Shown: positions 46,277 through 56,858 of the stretch, in pieces
How positions within the stretch are numbered: the first letter of the stretch is position 1
How the letters are laid out: every line of letters starts with the position of its first letter
Origin: Whalleya microplaca
Lineage: Eukaryota; Ascomycota; Sordariomycetes; Xylariales; Xylariaceae
Direction: 5' to 3'
Assembly (NCBI GenBank): GCA_022497155.1
Contig: MU385727.1
Span: 496,001-560,000, forward strand
DNA: 64,000 bases
The notes under the pieces: model-generated
Database searches by the model: none
What the model was told of the DNA's origin: nothing
Seen by the model: the letters and a program-made list of their open reading frames with translations, nothing else
Program-made: the position numbers and the translations under genes

Positions 46277-48165
46277 TTACTCAGGCACAACCTCCCTCCC
46301 AACCTCCTTCAACGCCACGACGAGTCCCTCGACCGTACCCTCCAAAGTCTGGCAGTTGACCACGACCCTAAAGAAGCTCCCCAGCTCCCCCGGCGCATAA
46401 TCGACCATGAACCCCCTCCCCACGAGCCGCGCGACCATCTCGCGCGTGCGCCGCGTGTTCTCCGCCGCCTCCTCCGCCACCACGCCCCCCGGCGCGTAGT
46501 AGAAGCACACCTGCAGACACGGCGGGGGCGCGTCCCGGGGGAGCAGCGGGCGGAAGTCCGCATCCGCGGCGATCAAGCGCGCCAGCCGCGCCGCCGTGCT
46601 GAACGCCCCGTCCACCTGCGCCTCGAGCCCGGACGCCCCGTAGTAGATCCACGCCAGCGCCAGCTTGAGGCTGTCGCCGCGGCGCCCGCACTGGAGCGAC
46701 AGGTCCGCGAGGTCCCACACTTCCTTCTCATCTGAGTCCTCGTCGTCGGTGGTGTGGAACAGGTACCCCGCGCGCAGGGTGTTCGCGGCGCGGAACACGC
46801 GCACGTCGCGCGTGAGCAGGAACGAGCACGTCAGCGGCACGTTGAGCATCTTATGCGGGTTCACGGTGACGGAGTCCGCGCGCTCGACGCCGGCGAGCTT
46901 GGCGCGGTGCGCGCGCGAGAACGCGGCGGCGCCGCCCCACGACCCGTCGACGTGCAGCCAGAGGCCGTGCGCCGCGCACACGTCGGCGATCGCGGCGAGC
47001 GGGTCGAACGAGCCGAGCACCGTCGTCCCCGCCGTCGCGTTGACGTACAGCGGCGTGCGGCCCTCGCTCCTCGCCCGCGCGACGGCGTCGCGGAGCGCCG
47101 AGGGCAGCATCTGCCCCGTGGCGGCGTCGACGGGGACGGGGACGACGGCGGACGAGCCCATGCCCGTCGCGATGGCGGCCTTCTCGACGGAGTAGTGCCC
47201 GTGCGCGCTCGTGAAGACGGCGAAGGCGTGGGCGCCGTTGCCGGCGGTCTTGGTGGAGGGGTAGAGGGTGTTGCGCGCGATGATCAGGGACGTCAGGTTC
47301 GAGGCGCTGCCGCCGGGACAGGTGAGGCCGCCGGCGTAAGGGCCCGTCAGCCCGAAGAGCGAGGCGAGGTGGCGGGTTGTGGTTTTTTCGATCACGGTTA
47401 GGGCTGGCGAGGTGGTGTAGACGTGGACCTGTGTGGTGTTTGTGTTAGGTTGGAGGATAGGGGGTAGGGGGTAGGGGGTAGGGGACAGGGGTATGTAAAT
47501 GGGTAGATAGATATGTTGTGGTAAGGAGAGAAGGAAGGTGACTTACGTTGGTATTGAGGACCGCGAGCAGCAGCTCAGATATCACGCCAACCTACAATTC
47601 CATGATTAGCCAGCACTCCATAACCCAATACTCAACATATCCATATATATATATATATATATATCATAGATATGCCGAGCGAAGCCAGCTAGCCAACGTA
47701 CCGCATTCGTGCTCGAGTACAACTTATCCATGAACCCCTGGTCCCAGGTATTCACGCTGTACTTAAGGACGCTCTGCACGGCCTCCAACAAGCCCTCCTT
47801 GCCCCTGCCCTCTCCCCCGGGCAGGGAAAGCAGCAGCTTCTTCGCGAGCTCCTCCGGCGCGTGCGCGTCCACGAGCACGTTCCGCTCGCGCGCGGCGATC
47901 TGCCCGCGCGCCCGGCTCGGGGCCGCGCCGTCGGCGGCCCGGATGAAGGGCACGATGAGCGACTTCACCGCCTCGAGCAACTGCGATAGAGATCAGACAC
48001 CGTAGCGAGCGGGAAAGAGTGGTGAGTGGGGATGGATGGATGGATGGTGCTGTGCTGGTGTTAGTTAGTGCTTACGTCTTCGACCTCGTCTGCCCTGTGC
48101 AGCTGAGGTTCCGCGGGTTTGCTGTGTCCATTGACTCCGCTGGCTCCGTTGGCGTGTGAAGACAT
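46277..48165 (-). CDS. PLP-dependent group II decarboxylase (glutamate/cysteine-sulfinate type)
   Basis: Four exons, 48165-48076, 47980-47702, 47591-47547 and 47428-46277, all phase 0 with GT-AG introns of 95, 110 and 118 bases, give 521 residues. The third exon codes only 15 residues (VGVISELLLAVLNTN). The joined sequence TNVHVYTTSPALTVIEK is a family landmark. Core motifs are the H-G-H-Y-S pocket histidine region, Asp299 in HVDGSWGG, which contacts the PLP pyridine nitrogen, and Lys331 in NPHKM, which forms the Schiff base. Such fold-type I enzymes decarboxylate amino acids such as glutamate, cysteine sulfinate, aspartate or diaminobutyrate; the substrate cannot be settled here. The gene is very GC-rich (runs of GCG/CGC), so the opposite strand is also open. 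It is likely cytosolic. The VanZ-like gene upstream is on the same strand. Confidence 0.94.
47460..47490 (+). repeat. GGGGTA-type G-rich repeat inside an intron
   Basis: Four G-runs separated by TA or ACA lie in intron 3 of the decarboxylase. On the coding strand this is a C-rich run before the acceptor, where it may act as the polypyrimidine tract. The G-rich strand has the spacing for a G-quadruplex. Confidence 0.6.
47645..47664. repeat. (AT)n microsatellite in decarboxylase intron 2
   Basis: About ten TA dinucleotides in a row inside the 110-base intron 47592-47701, which explains the large size of that intron. Confidence 0.7.
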
Positions 48166-48834
48166 CGCGATAGTATGTGTGTATATATACTTGGGGAAAG
48201 AGATATATACAGTTTGGGGTTAAAAAAAAAAAAACCTCTATGTACAATGGAGGGTAGTCTATATATATATATGAATATAAAATGGCTGTGTTGCTGACTT
48301 ATACGTGAGAGAGTAAGTAAGTGATGAGCTTTTCCGGCTTCCTCTTTCGTGCAGAAAGCGCCGAGACTTTGCCGATGGGATTTCTTTACCTAAGAGCTAG
48401 ACCATTGTGCAGCTAGTCTGCGCGCTTGCGTGCTTAGAGATATTCGAATACTATGGCTGAGCGAACTGTGCCTCTTCCTGAACATATTTACGAGGTGAGG
48501 AAGTCATTCATATGTGTCAAAGTGTGAGATATTCGATCCTGCGTCGCTCTATGAATCCTTGAAGACTTACGCGGTATCTTACCTATATGGAGAATGAAAG
48601 ATTCGCAAGCGTTCGAATTCCATTGACTAGCTCCTGACAACGCATCTGACAATCCGTGATATCATGACCTCGTCTTAACTCATACATGTGTGGATGATTG
48701 TTTGGAAAGACCATGCCGTGTAATACAAATCAGTGTTTCCTTGACGCCTAGGGAGGAAAAAAAGGTATCATTAATAAAATTCGCCCACCCGTTATTTCAT
48801 ATCGTATCCTCATACCGCTTTCTCTCTTTTTCTC
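48166..48834. other. intergenic region, decarboxylase / VanZ-like
   Basis: Holds the decarboxylase promoter, which includes TATATATAT near 48259-48271, and the 3' flank of the VanZ-like gene. No gene seen. Confidence 0.45.
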
Positions 48835-49601
48835 TCAGTCCACGCGCTTCTTGGTATCCGTCGCATCGCCCCCGTTGGGCTCTGATGTCTTCCCGTGAGT
48901 GGCCCCTATATCACCGTTGCCCTCCTCCTCGTCATCCCACGCATCCACAGCGTTCTCGTCCCAGTTGTCCACCACCTCCTCCAGCGAGGCCGTGGCGGCC
49001 GGGCCGGCAGCCCGCTCGTTCCCAGCGGCCGACATGACGCCCTCCTCCTGATGCGCCCCGACATCCTCGCCGAGCTCGAGGTCAGCGGCGTCCTCGCCGG
49101 GGACGGCGTTGTAGCCGCGGCGCAGGCGCTTGCGCTCGAGCATGCGCAAGTGGTACCAGGAGCAGAGGGCGAGGGCGAGGGCGCTGCCGGCGAGGTTGGC
49201 GACGATGTCGAGGGGGTCGAAGTCGCGGCCGTTGGGCAGGAAGCCCTGCAGGAACTCGGAGCCGAGGCCGAGGCCGAGGGTGCAGACGACGACGGTCAGG
49301 TTGAGGGTGCGGCGGCGGTTCGTGTCGACGATCCAGTAGAAGACGGTCGTCAGCAGGAAGAAGGTCAGCACGTGCAGCACCTTGTCGTTGACCACGCCGC
49401 CGAGCTGCAGCGACGAGAGCCCGGCGTAGCCCGCGATCAGGCAGAGCAGGAAGAAGCCGCCTGTAGGCCCTTTGTTAGCTTGATTGGGAAACTGGGAAAC
49501 CCCGGCAAGGCAAGGCAAGGCAAGGCAAGGCAAGGCAAGACTAGGTAGATAAGAGGGTATGACGGAGAGTACGGACCTGCAAAAGGCAACCGAATGCGCA
49601 T
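48835..49601 (-). CDS. VanZ-like family membrane protein
   Basis: Exon 1 (49601-49577) codes only MRIRLPFA plus one base. Intron 49461-49576 (116 bases) starts with the unusual donor GTCCGT. Exon 2 (49460-48835) completes 216 residues. The join gives MRIRLPFAGGFFLLCLIAGY, a usual start for fungal members. Three or four hydrophobic segments lie in residues 5-125. The VanZ-like core is NDKVLHVLTFFLLTTVFYW and GLGSEFLQGFLPNGRDFDPLDIVANLAGS. The C-terminal half (about residues 135-216) is acidic and probably disordered cytoplasmic sequence. The family was named after the teicoplanin-resistance protein VanZ; the fungal function is unknown. The longer ORF running into the intron is an artefact of the GGCAA repeat there. 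Confidence 0.88.
49505..49539 (+). repeat. (GCAAG)n tandem repeat, seven copies
   Basis: A pentanucleotide repeat with no mismatches, within the intron of the VanZ-like gene. Read in frame on the minus strand it yields a spurious PCLALPCLA peptide. Confidence 0.9.
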
Positions 49602-49638
49602 TGTTCGGATGGGTAGGGTTGGTAGAGAGAGGGTCGAA

Positions 49639-49676
49639 GAGGTCGAGGTAGAGGTCGAGGTAGAGGTCGAGGTAGA
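49639..49676 (+). repeat. 12-bp tandem repeat GAGGTCGAGGTA
   Basis: About three copies directly upstream of the VanZ-like ATG at 49601 on the minus strand, so in its promoter or 5' leader. Confidence 0.8.
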
Positions 49677-51380
49677 AGGGCTAGCTTAGCATGATTTCGA
49701 ACAAAGCGATGGTACAGATCCTGCAGGACAGGAAAGAATTCTAGTCAACTAGGTTATAACTGTCCTTGTGTGATATGAGGTATGAGGAAGAAGAGAGATC
49801 AAAGATTAGTATGTAGCTGTAATAAAATGGATGTTGGGGTCCGGGACGGGACAGAATGGGCCGGGGAGAGCTTCTTAGGTCTTTTACAGCGGTCGATTGC
49901 CTGGTCAGCGCTGTCCAGGACCACTGAACGGCCCTAGCAGCCCACCAGCCCAGCAAAAAAAAAACAGCCTGACAGTTGACTGACCGAGACAGAAGAGGGT
50001 GGTTCCACTTCTTTGTCGTCACTGACTGCTCAATAAGGAAACACTGTGCTGACACTGTTGATGAGTGAGGCTGGGCTGGGCTGGGCTGGACTGGAGCCCG
50101 GGGCTGAATTGATTAGGTACCGACTGCATGTACATAGGTAAATGTCGACTGTAGGCACTGTAGGAGAGGGTACCTTAAATGTTATGTAAGCAGGTACATA
50201 CATACCGCTACATATGTATTTCTGCAGCTGGCCGTGTAGTGAACCAGCCCCGTACAGTAAGAGGCATGTACATACATACATACTACAGCACGCTACAGTG
50301 GGCTCTACAGTGGACTTGGCCGGGGTATCTGGGTGCCTGGGTGCCTGGGGTACTCAAGGGTCCCCCACAAGCAGAAAGGCGTCTATCCCGAAACCGAGGT
50401 TTATCTACTTATTAGTACGTAGGACATGCAGGTCTTACTGACATGTAGATGCATTGTAAAAATATCCGTAACTAAATTTTAGTCGCATTGATTCCATTCG
50501 TACTTAAGACAGATTTCGCTACTGTGCATTCCAAGTATAGGATGTAAAATGTATCGGAAGTATGTGATGTAAGAAGAGCTGCTGGATGATGATGAGGCTG
50601 TTCAGGATATATACGTACATGTGCTGTGGCTGTTCTTCATGGATGTCGGGACGTGGACATGAATGGATGACTGCTGGGCTTATGTAATGCGTAGATACGA
50701 AGTGTGATGACACGTGATATGATGAAAATGGGAATCGGGACATGCAGAATCAGTGATTATGTAAGTCAGTCAAATGGTACTATTAAATACATCTTCTTGA
50801 GCGTCGAACCTGTGAATGCACTTCCCACCAATTCCTCCATAAATGCGCAAAACTCTATATACACTATCGTCACCTTGGCGAGCACGTATAAATCCGATTT
50901 ACGGTTTGTCTGAGCGGTGGTGGTGCTTTTTAGGGTGATGACGAGAGACACCGTATCGCCGTACCTATGTACCGATTATCTATATTGAATATATACCTAG
51001 GTACATAGATCAGTCAGCAAAGAGTTAGGTACGTACCTGACTTACCGACCTGACTGGCTGGCTTGCAGGCCTTACAGATGCACGATCCACTCAAAACCTC
51101 ACTTGACCAGACCTCACCCTTTCGACGCATGCGAATTACCCGTCCACCACGAACCATCGACGCGCCGCCAGTATCATCGCTCCGCCGCTGCAAAATACTT
51201 TTTTCATCTATTTCGATGTCGCTCGTTCCAGCCGCTTCAATTTAGGGGCGCCCACCGCCCTGTTGCCGAGCCGACGCGACCGTCTTTTTCTTACTCCGCC
51301 ATCTTCTCTCCCACGCTCTCCGCATACCGCATGGCTACCGTCACACCTCGCATCCTCTAACACGCCCGCAACGGCTAGTC
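49677..51380. other. divergent intergenic region, VanZ-like / spt7
   Basis: About 1.7 kb with promoters for two divergent genes. It contains a short (GGGCT)n run near 50075-50090 and TAGGTACGTACCT-type palindromes near 50995-51040. The last 250 bases before 51381 have pyrimidine-rich, leader-like sequence. No gene seen. Confidence 0.45.
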
Positions 51381-54300
51381 ATGTCCATCATGAACGGCCA
51401 GCACACCTGGCCCCCGCCGCAACAGCACCCGCCGCAACACCAGGTCAACGGCAGCAAGTGGTTCCGCCCGTCTGCCGATGCCGCTGCCGCTGCCGCTGCC
51501 CGATCTCAGGATGGCGTCGATACTTCTTCCGCCTCCGTCTTGGTGCCTGAGGCACCCGATAACGTCGACGAGGACCGCATGCGCTCGCACTTCGCCGACC
51601 TGTTCCGTCGGAGCGAGGCCCGCATCACCCAGATGTTCACCGCCGACGGCTCCTACAACCACGATGCCATACAATCCTGGCGGCAGCCCGTCAGTCCCTC
51701 GGCTTTACCCGCACCCACCACCGACCATACCCCTATCGAGGAACGCCCCGCCAAGAGGCTAAAGAGGGTCATCAACGAAGACGACTACGGTGATGACGAT
51801 GACGACGACGACAACGATGAAGACGAGGACGATGGCGAGGACGAAGGCGTCCACAATGCCGCGAACGTCTCTCCCCTGAAGCACAAGGGCGCCGCCGCCG
51901 CCTCGAAGGGCCTCCTGTCCCCCTCCAAGTCCGGCAGCTCCCCCATAGCATCCGTCACCTCCCCCGACAGGCCTCCCGACAAGACGCTCGAGGGGTCGCA
52001 GGGGTCGCAGGGGTCGCAGGGGTCGCAAGGCCCGAATGCGCAGGCCAACACCTCCGAAGATGCGCGCAAGCAGCTCGAAGAGGCCCGCAAAGATACCGAG
52101 GAGGCTGCCAAGCGCAGCTTTCATACCGTCTTCTACACCCTTGAGAACGATCGCGCTGCCATGCTGGAGCAGCAGCAGCTCGAGGAATCCGAAAAGCAAC
52201 TCCAGGCCGAGATGGATAAGAATAACAACAGCATCACGAGCGGGAATGCGGTCGAGAACCACGGATCGCTCAGCAGCGCAAACCTCGGCGCGTCGAGTCT
52301 GACTCTCAAGCACCTCATTGCGCGCATAGATATGAAGCGCGACATGGTGCGCGCGTCCGACGCCGAATTGCGCTCTCTCATGAACGAGGTTAGGAAAAAC
52401 CGAAGTAAGTGGGCCAGTGAAGAGAATGTCAACCAGGAGGAACTCTACGAGGCCTTGGAGAAGGTCTTGACCGAACTCAAGGCGCATACCGAGTACTCGA
52501 CGCCCTTTCTCACGAGGGTGAACAAGCGGGACGCTCCCGACTATTACAATTGTAAGTGCTGCTGCAACGACCTGCGCGACATCGGTTCTTTCATGGCGGC
52601 TAATACTTCGTGATTAAAGTCATCAAGCAACCCATGGACCTCGGATCTATGACGAAGAAGCTCAAGTCCCTGACGTACAAGTCCAAGACCGACTTTGTCA
52701 CGGACCTCAACCTGATCTGGGACAACTGCTTGAGATACAACCAGGACATGAACCACCCGTTACGACGGATGGCCAATGGGATGCGCAAGGAAGCCGAGAA
52801 ACTCATCCCGCTCATTCCCGACCTTACCATCCGACCTCGCGCCGAGGTCGAGGCAGAGGAGCGGCGTAAGCAGAATGGCGGCGATGATGATAACGGCGAT
52901 GATTCGGACGATGAGCCGATAATGTCGTCTCGCGGTCGAATCGCCGGCGGAGCCAAAGGGACGAAGTCGCGGAAGACCCACAGTGACCAGAAGGAAGGCA
53001 CGCCGAATATAGAACAGAAGCCCGTCCTGCAGCTCAACGGCTTGCTTGCCAAAGCTCATCGGGAGGGGTCTGAACTCGACGGGAGCAACGGATTCGGAAC
53101 GCCGCCCGTGGGAGGTATGACCCCTAGTGGCCTCAACGGCCTTTCGGGCATGGGAAGTAACGTTGACGCCATGGACATCGATGGCCCTTCGCTGAACGGT
53201 ATGGCGCTGGGGCAGGCCTTGAATGAAGCTGCCCAGCAAGCCGCCGAAGACGAGGAGTACAAAATCTGGAAGCAGGTCACCAAGAAGGACCGCGCACTGG
53301 TTGCCAAGGAGCGATTTCAGCTCTTCAACGGCAAGAAACTAAACATCGAAGAGCCTGCCTTGTTGAGGAGCAAGTCCGGCATGCGTCGATACTTGCGGGG
53401 TCAACAGCAGGCAGAAGCCATCGGCCTGACGGGTCATCTGCAGGACTCGTCAGCCGCCGCCGCCGCCAAGGAAGGCAAGCCAACCGAGACTCTTGCCGAG
53501 GGGATGGAAGAGGACGTCGAAAAGGTTATCCCTGATTACTACGAGCCTCAGAGCATCGTGCCGGATATTGCACCTAAGCTGCAGTGGATCGAGGACAGCG
53601 ACGGCCAGGTCATCAATCAGCACGAGGAATTTCTTCGCACGTTACCACCGGGCTATTTCACTGCCCCCAAGGCACGCCTGACGGAGAAGTTCGATGCCAA
53701 CATCCGGCAGATGCAAGAGACGAGGAAAGTCTGCTCCAAAGTCGGTGTCATAAAACAGATGCAGCTCCAGACCCAGGTATGGAACCTACCCCTACCTTTG
53801 AAACGTGTACAATGGGGCTTTGAGACTAACGAATCATAGGTATACGCCAACCAATTCCCCAAGTACAACCCTGAGCCGTTCTTGGAGGCCGACATCGAGC
53901 CGCATGTCACGTGCGGCGATGACATTGTTATGGCGCCAGAAGTTTGCAGGGCAGCCATGCAACGGTCAGTCGCCAAGATATTCTACCACGCGGGCTTTGA
54001 GGAGCTTCAGCCGTCTTCGCTAGAGACGATTACGGACATTGCTGCCGATTACTTTGGGACGGTTGTACAGACCTTCAAGAATTATAGCGAAATAGAAAAG
54101 AAAGACCCGACTCCTGAGCTTATCCAACGCGGTCTCACAGCCCAGCCCCGCTACAACCGCGAGGAGGTTTTACTGCATACGATCTACGAAAACGGCTACC
54201 ACCTTGAGGATCTTGAAAGCTACGCCAAGGACGAAGTAGAGCGCCTTGGAAATAGACTCGGCGGTATCCACGAGCGTATGAAGGCCTACCTGAGCGATCT

Positions 54301-55030
54301 TCTGCGTCCTGCCGTGACCGATGGTAACCAGGAAGGGGCTGCGGCGTTCAACGATGGAAGTGAACAGTTCATCGGGGGCGATTTTGCTGAAGAGCTGGGC
54401 GAGGACTTCTTCGGCTTCAAGGAACTCGGCCTTGCTGGCGAGCTCGGTGGCGTGCTATCCGTCCCTCTCCATCTGCTCCAAACGAGGGTGCGCAACACAT
54501 ACCAGGTCCAAAACCCGACACAGGGCGGTCCTACCAACGAGGTGCTCTTCGAAGATTTGCCGCCCCTGGATCCTATTACCAAGGAGAACATCCAGGACCA
54601 GATTGGTCTTGTCAAGAACTTCTTCCTCGCGAAACTGCACGCTAATGGCGATTCACCGTTGGTTGAAGATGAAGATCTGCCCGTTAAGCAGCGACGGCCC
54701 CGACCACGTCTTGGTGCTACAGGCAAGATCGTCTCGCCGCAGAAGCGGCCTCCCAAGGAACAAAACGCCATCAACAAGAAGAAAAAGAAGCTCGAGGCGC
54801 AGGCAGCCGCAGCCGCCGAGGCCAACAAGGCGGCCAATATCAGCCCCGAGAAGGGCGGATCGAAGAAGGCCAAGAACATGCCGAATGGGACCGCCTCCGC
54901 GAATGGTGCATCCTTGCCAGTTGCTCCCCCGATGGAGCGCATGGGCAGCATGCAAAGCCAAGGCAACAATAGCCAGACTGACAAGGACGACACTGGCATG
55001 ATGAGCCCGGAGAGCATGGAGCCTCGGTAG
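51381..55030 (+). CDS. spt7: SAGA complex subunit Spt7 (bromodomain plus histone fold)
   Basis: Three exons, 51381-52551, 52620-53776 and 53840-55030, give 1172 residues. Intron 1 (52552-52619) is phase 1 and falls inside the bromodomain. Intron 2 (53777-53839) is phase 0. Visible order: a disordered N-terminus with an Asp/Glu block (about 132-155) and four Gly-Ser-Gln repeats; a coiled region; a bromodomain around residues 335-450 with the acetyl-lysine pocket landmarks [12 protein letters not shown] and the asparagine-bearing WDNCLRYN; a middle SPT7-type region; and a histone-fold segment about 810-860 ([21 protein letters not shown]) that in yeast pairs with Ada1. The C-terminus is Lys/Ala-rich. 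Spt7 scaffolds the SAGA transcription co-activator in the nucleus. The bromodomain plus histone fold pairing makes the assignment firm. Confidence 0.95.
51992..52028 (+). repeat. in-frame 9-bp repeat coding Gly-Ser-Gln
   Basis: GGGTCGCAG repeated four times, with a final variant copy, inside exon 1 of spt7. It keeps the reading frame and adds a flexible GSQ stretch. Confidence 0.85.
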
Positions 55031-55574
55031 AAACAGGTTCCACCCTCTAGAAAAAAGTTGAAGTATAGCCGGCCAATGTGGAAGAGATGATTCACTCTAT
55101 TATTCCTTGGCACAATATGTTTTCCAAGACTAATTTGGTTATCTTCGCAAATATACCCAGTGATTGAGGCAGCAAAGCGGTTCATCACGCATCATGTCAT
55201 AATCGCTTCTCTTGGCTGGTTGGGGGTTATTCAAGCTTCTGGAGCACAGCACGCCTCTTCAATTTCGAGTCTCGAAACTATCTCAAAATCTTGGACCGAT
55301 GGTTTCGCCATAATACGATACCCTTCCTCCCCCCTCTCCCCCTATTTCCTACATCCCGCCTCACAGAGGCGGCTCTGTATTTCATCATTCCTCTTTATGC
55401 TATACCCAGTTGGTGGGGACATTGGTATTTCCGACTTTTCTTTTCCTTCATACTATTTTTCCTTTCTTCCTACAACAGGGTCTGGCACAAGGGAAAGACA
55501 AACGCGTTGTGGCGTACTGCAGTTGCTGCATGGGGGCGTAACTCTTTTGTTTGAGGGGGAAGGGATATTCCGTC

Positions 55575-55598
55575 CCAACCAACCAACCAACCAACCAA
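55575..55598 (+). repeat. (CCAA)n microsatellite
   Basis: Six uninterrupted copies of CCAA, followed 25 bases later by a (CTA)n run. Confidence 0.9.
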
Positions 55599-55838
55599 CA
55601 CGGGATAACTGACTACATTCTTCCTGCTACTACTACTACTTTCCCCGTGCGCTTTTTGTCACATCCCCGATTTGGCTGTTGGCCTCTCCCCCTCCTCCGC
55701 CTCCTTCCAAGTCTTTTTGTTGTTGTTTTTTTCTTTGTCCTTTTTTCTTTTCCTTTTATTTTTTTTTTTCTTGCTGATGAGGCATTGGCAACGATTACTA
55801 CTTGCATATATCTGGATGAACTCTCTGATCGCGATCGA

Positions 55839-55934
55839 TATGGATGGATGCATGGATGGATGACAACCCATGAGAAGAAAGGACAAGAAGAGTGGGGGAA
55901 GTCAGAGTCAGAATCAGAGAGAGAGAGAGAGAGA
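55839..55934 (+). repeat. (ATGG)n and (AG)n microsatellites
   Basis: A TGGA/ATGG tetranucleotide run at 55839-55863 with a central GC interruption, then AG dinucleotides at 55916-55934. Confidence 0.85.
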
Positions 55935-56172
55935 AATCATACAGTGGGCCGAGACGGGCCGAGGCGGAGGAGGATACCGCGGGCGGAAGGTCTATTGATT
56001 GGTTGCCGGCTCCGGACCGTTCATCCTCTGAGGCAGATAGCAGCTCGGACAGGGGAGCCGAAGAGAACGGGATGGGAACGGCAATCTCAGGGATGGTCCG
56101 ATGCCAGCTCAGCTCCACTCCGCTCAGCCAGCGCCTTGGGTTTCTCGGGCGCTATATGTATGTACATAGACA

Positions 56173-56188
56173 AACGAACGAACGAACG
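56173..56188 (+). repeat. (AACG)n microsatellite
   Basis: Four AACG units followed at once by GGATGGATGG, another tetranucleotide pattern. Confidence 0.8.
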
Positions 56189-56336
56189 GATGGATGGGCG
56201 GACAGTCAGTCGGACAAACAAACGGACAACAGATCTGCTCGGGATCACCCAACCAAACGAAACCAAAACAACAACCCAAAGCAACGCGACCCAACACGAA
56301 CCGGCCTGCCTTTCTGATCATAGATAATAGGGTCAA

Positions 56337-56368
56337 GCCTGCCTGCCTGCCCGCCTGCCTGTCTGCCC
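56337..56368 (+). repeat. (GCCT)n microsatellite
   Basis: About eight GCCT units with two single-base variants. Confidence 0.85.
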
Positions 56369-56486
56369 TGTGTGTGGAGTGTGTGATGTGGAGTGTATGG
56401 AGTGGGGTGGGTGGATGAATGGGACATGGCAGATATAAGTAGCTTAGCAATACGAGCTATTCTGTATGTCAATGAGGGATTGACTG

Positions 56487-56515
56487 ACTGAGTGAGTGAG
56501 TGAGTGAGTGAGTGA
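56487..56515 (+). repeat. (GAGT)n microsatellite
   Basis: Six to seven GAGT units after two GACT units, so a point-mutated continuation of the same array. Confidence 0.9.
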
Positions 56516-56652
56516 ATATGTGATTGTGAGTGTGATTATGTTCATGAGTATGATTGTGGAGGCTGTTGTATACCATGGTGTTGAGATGAGTAGACATTTG
56601 ATCTATAAACTGAGCGTGTGGATTGAATTAGTAGGGGGGCGCCCGAGGCGGC

Positions 56653-56816
56653 GGGGGGGGGGGGGGGGGGGGTGGGGGGTTGGTGGGATATTTTATAAAT
56701 ACAAAAAACCGTTTAACTGCAACCAAACCCCCATGGGTGAAAAGGTGGGGTTGTTTTGTATAAAAAANNNNNNNNNNGGGCCCCGCCGCCCCCCCCCCGC
56801 CCCCCCCCCCCCCCCG

Positions 56817-56857
<41 letters not shown>
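56653..56857. other. assembly gap flanked by poly-G and poly-C
   Basis: Twenty G in a row (56653-56672), about 95 bases of ordinary sequence, ten N (56768-56777), then a GC block ending in 41 C in a row (56817-56857). The N run is a scaffold gap of arbitrary size. The homopolymers look like sequencing or assembly artefact. Sequence and distance across this point should not be trusted. Confidence 0.9.

Positions 56858-56858
<1 letters not shown>

Noticed and set aside
46309..47401. Long open frames on both strands overlapping the decarboxylase gene (for example plus strand 46754-47401).
   Set aside because: They are shadows caused by the high GC at third positions of the decarboxylase exon; they have Arg/Ala/Gly-biased composition and no domain.
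47460..47490. GGGGTA runs as a telomere-like interstitial repeat.
   Set aside because: The fungal telomere repeat is TTAGGG; the spacing here differs and the run lies inside an intron between well-defined exons.
48895..49548. Plus-strand 217-codon frame over the VanZ-like gene.
   Set aside because: Antisense shadow in a GC-rich region; it ends in the (GCAAG)n repeat and has no domain.
51759..52487. Minus-strand 242-codon frame inside spt7.
   Set aside because: Antisense shadow of the Asp/Glu- and Gln-rich exon 1; it reads Leu/Val-rich low complexity and conflicts with the well-supported Spt7 exon.
54286..55188. Minus-strand 300-codon frame over the spt7 3' end.
   Set aside because: Antisense of exon 3, Ser/Leu/Pro-rich with no recognisable motif or splice structure.
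55551..56327. 258-codon frame through the microsatellite belt.
   Set aside because: It is kept open by tetranucleotide repeats; the peptide is repeat-derived (NQPTNQ, SESERERER, NERMDGRT).
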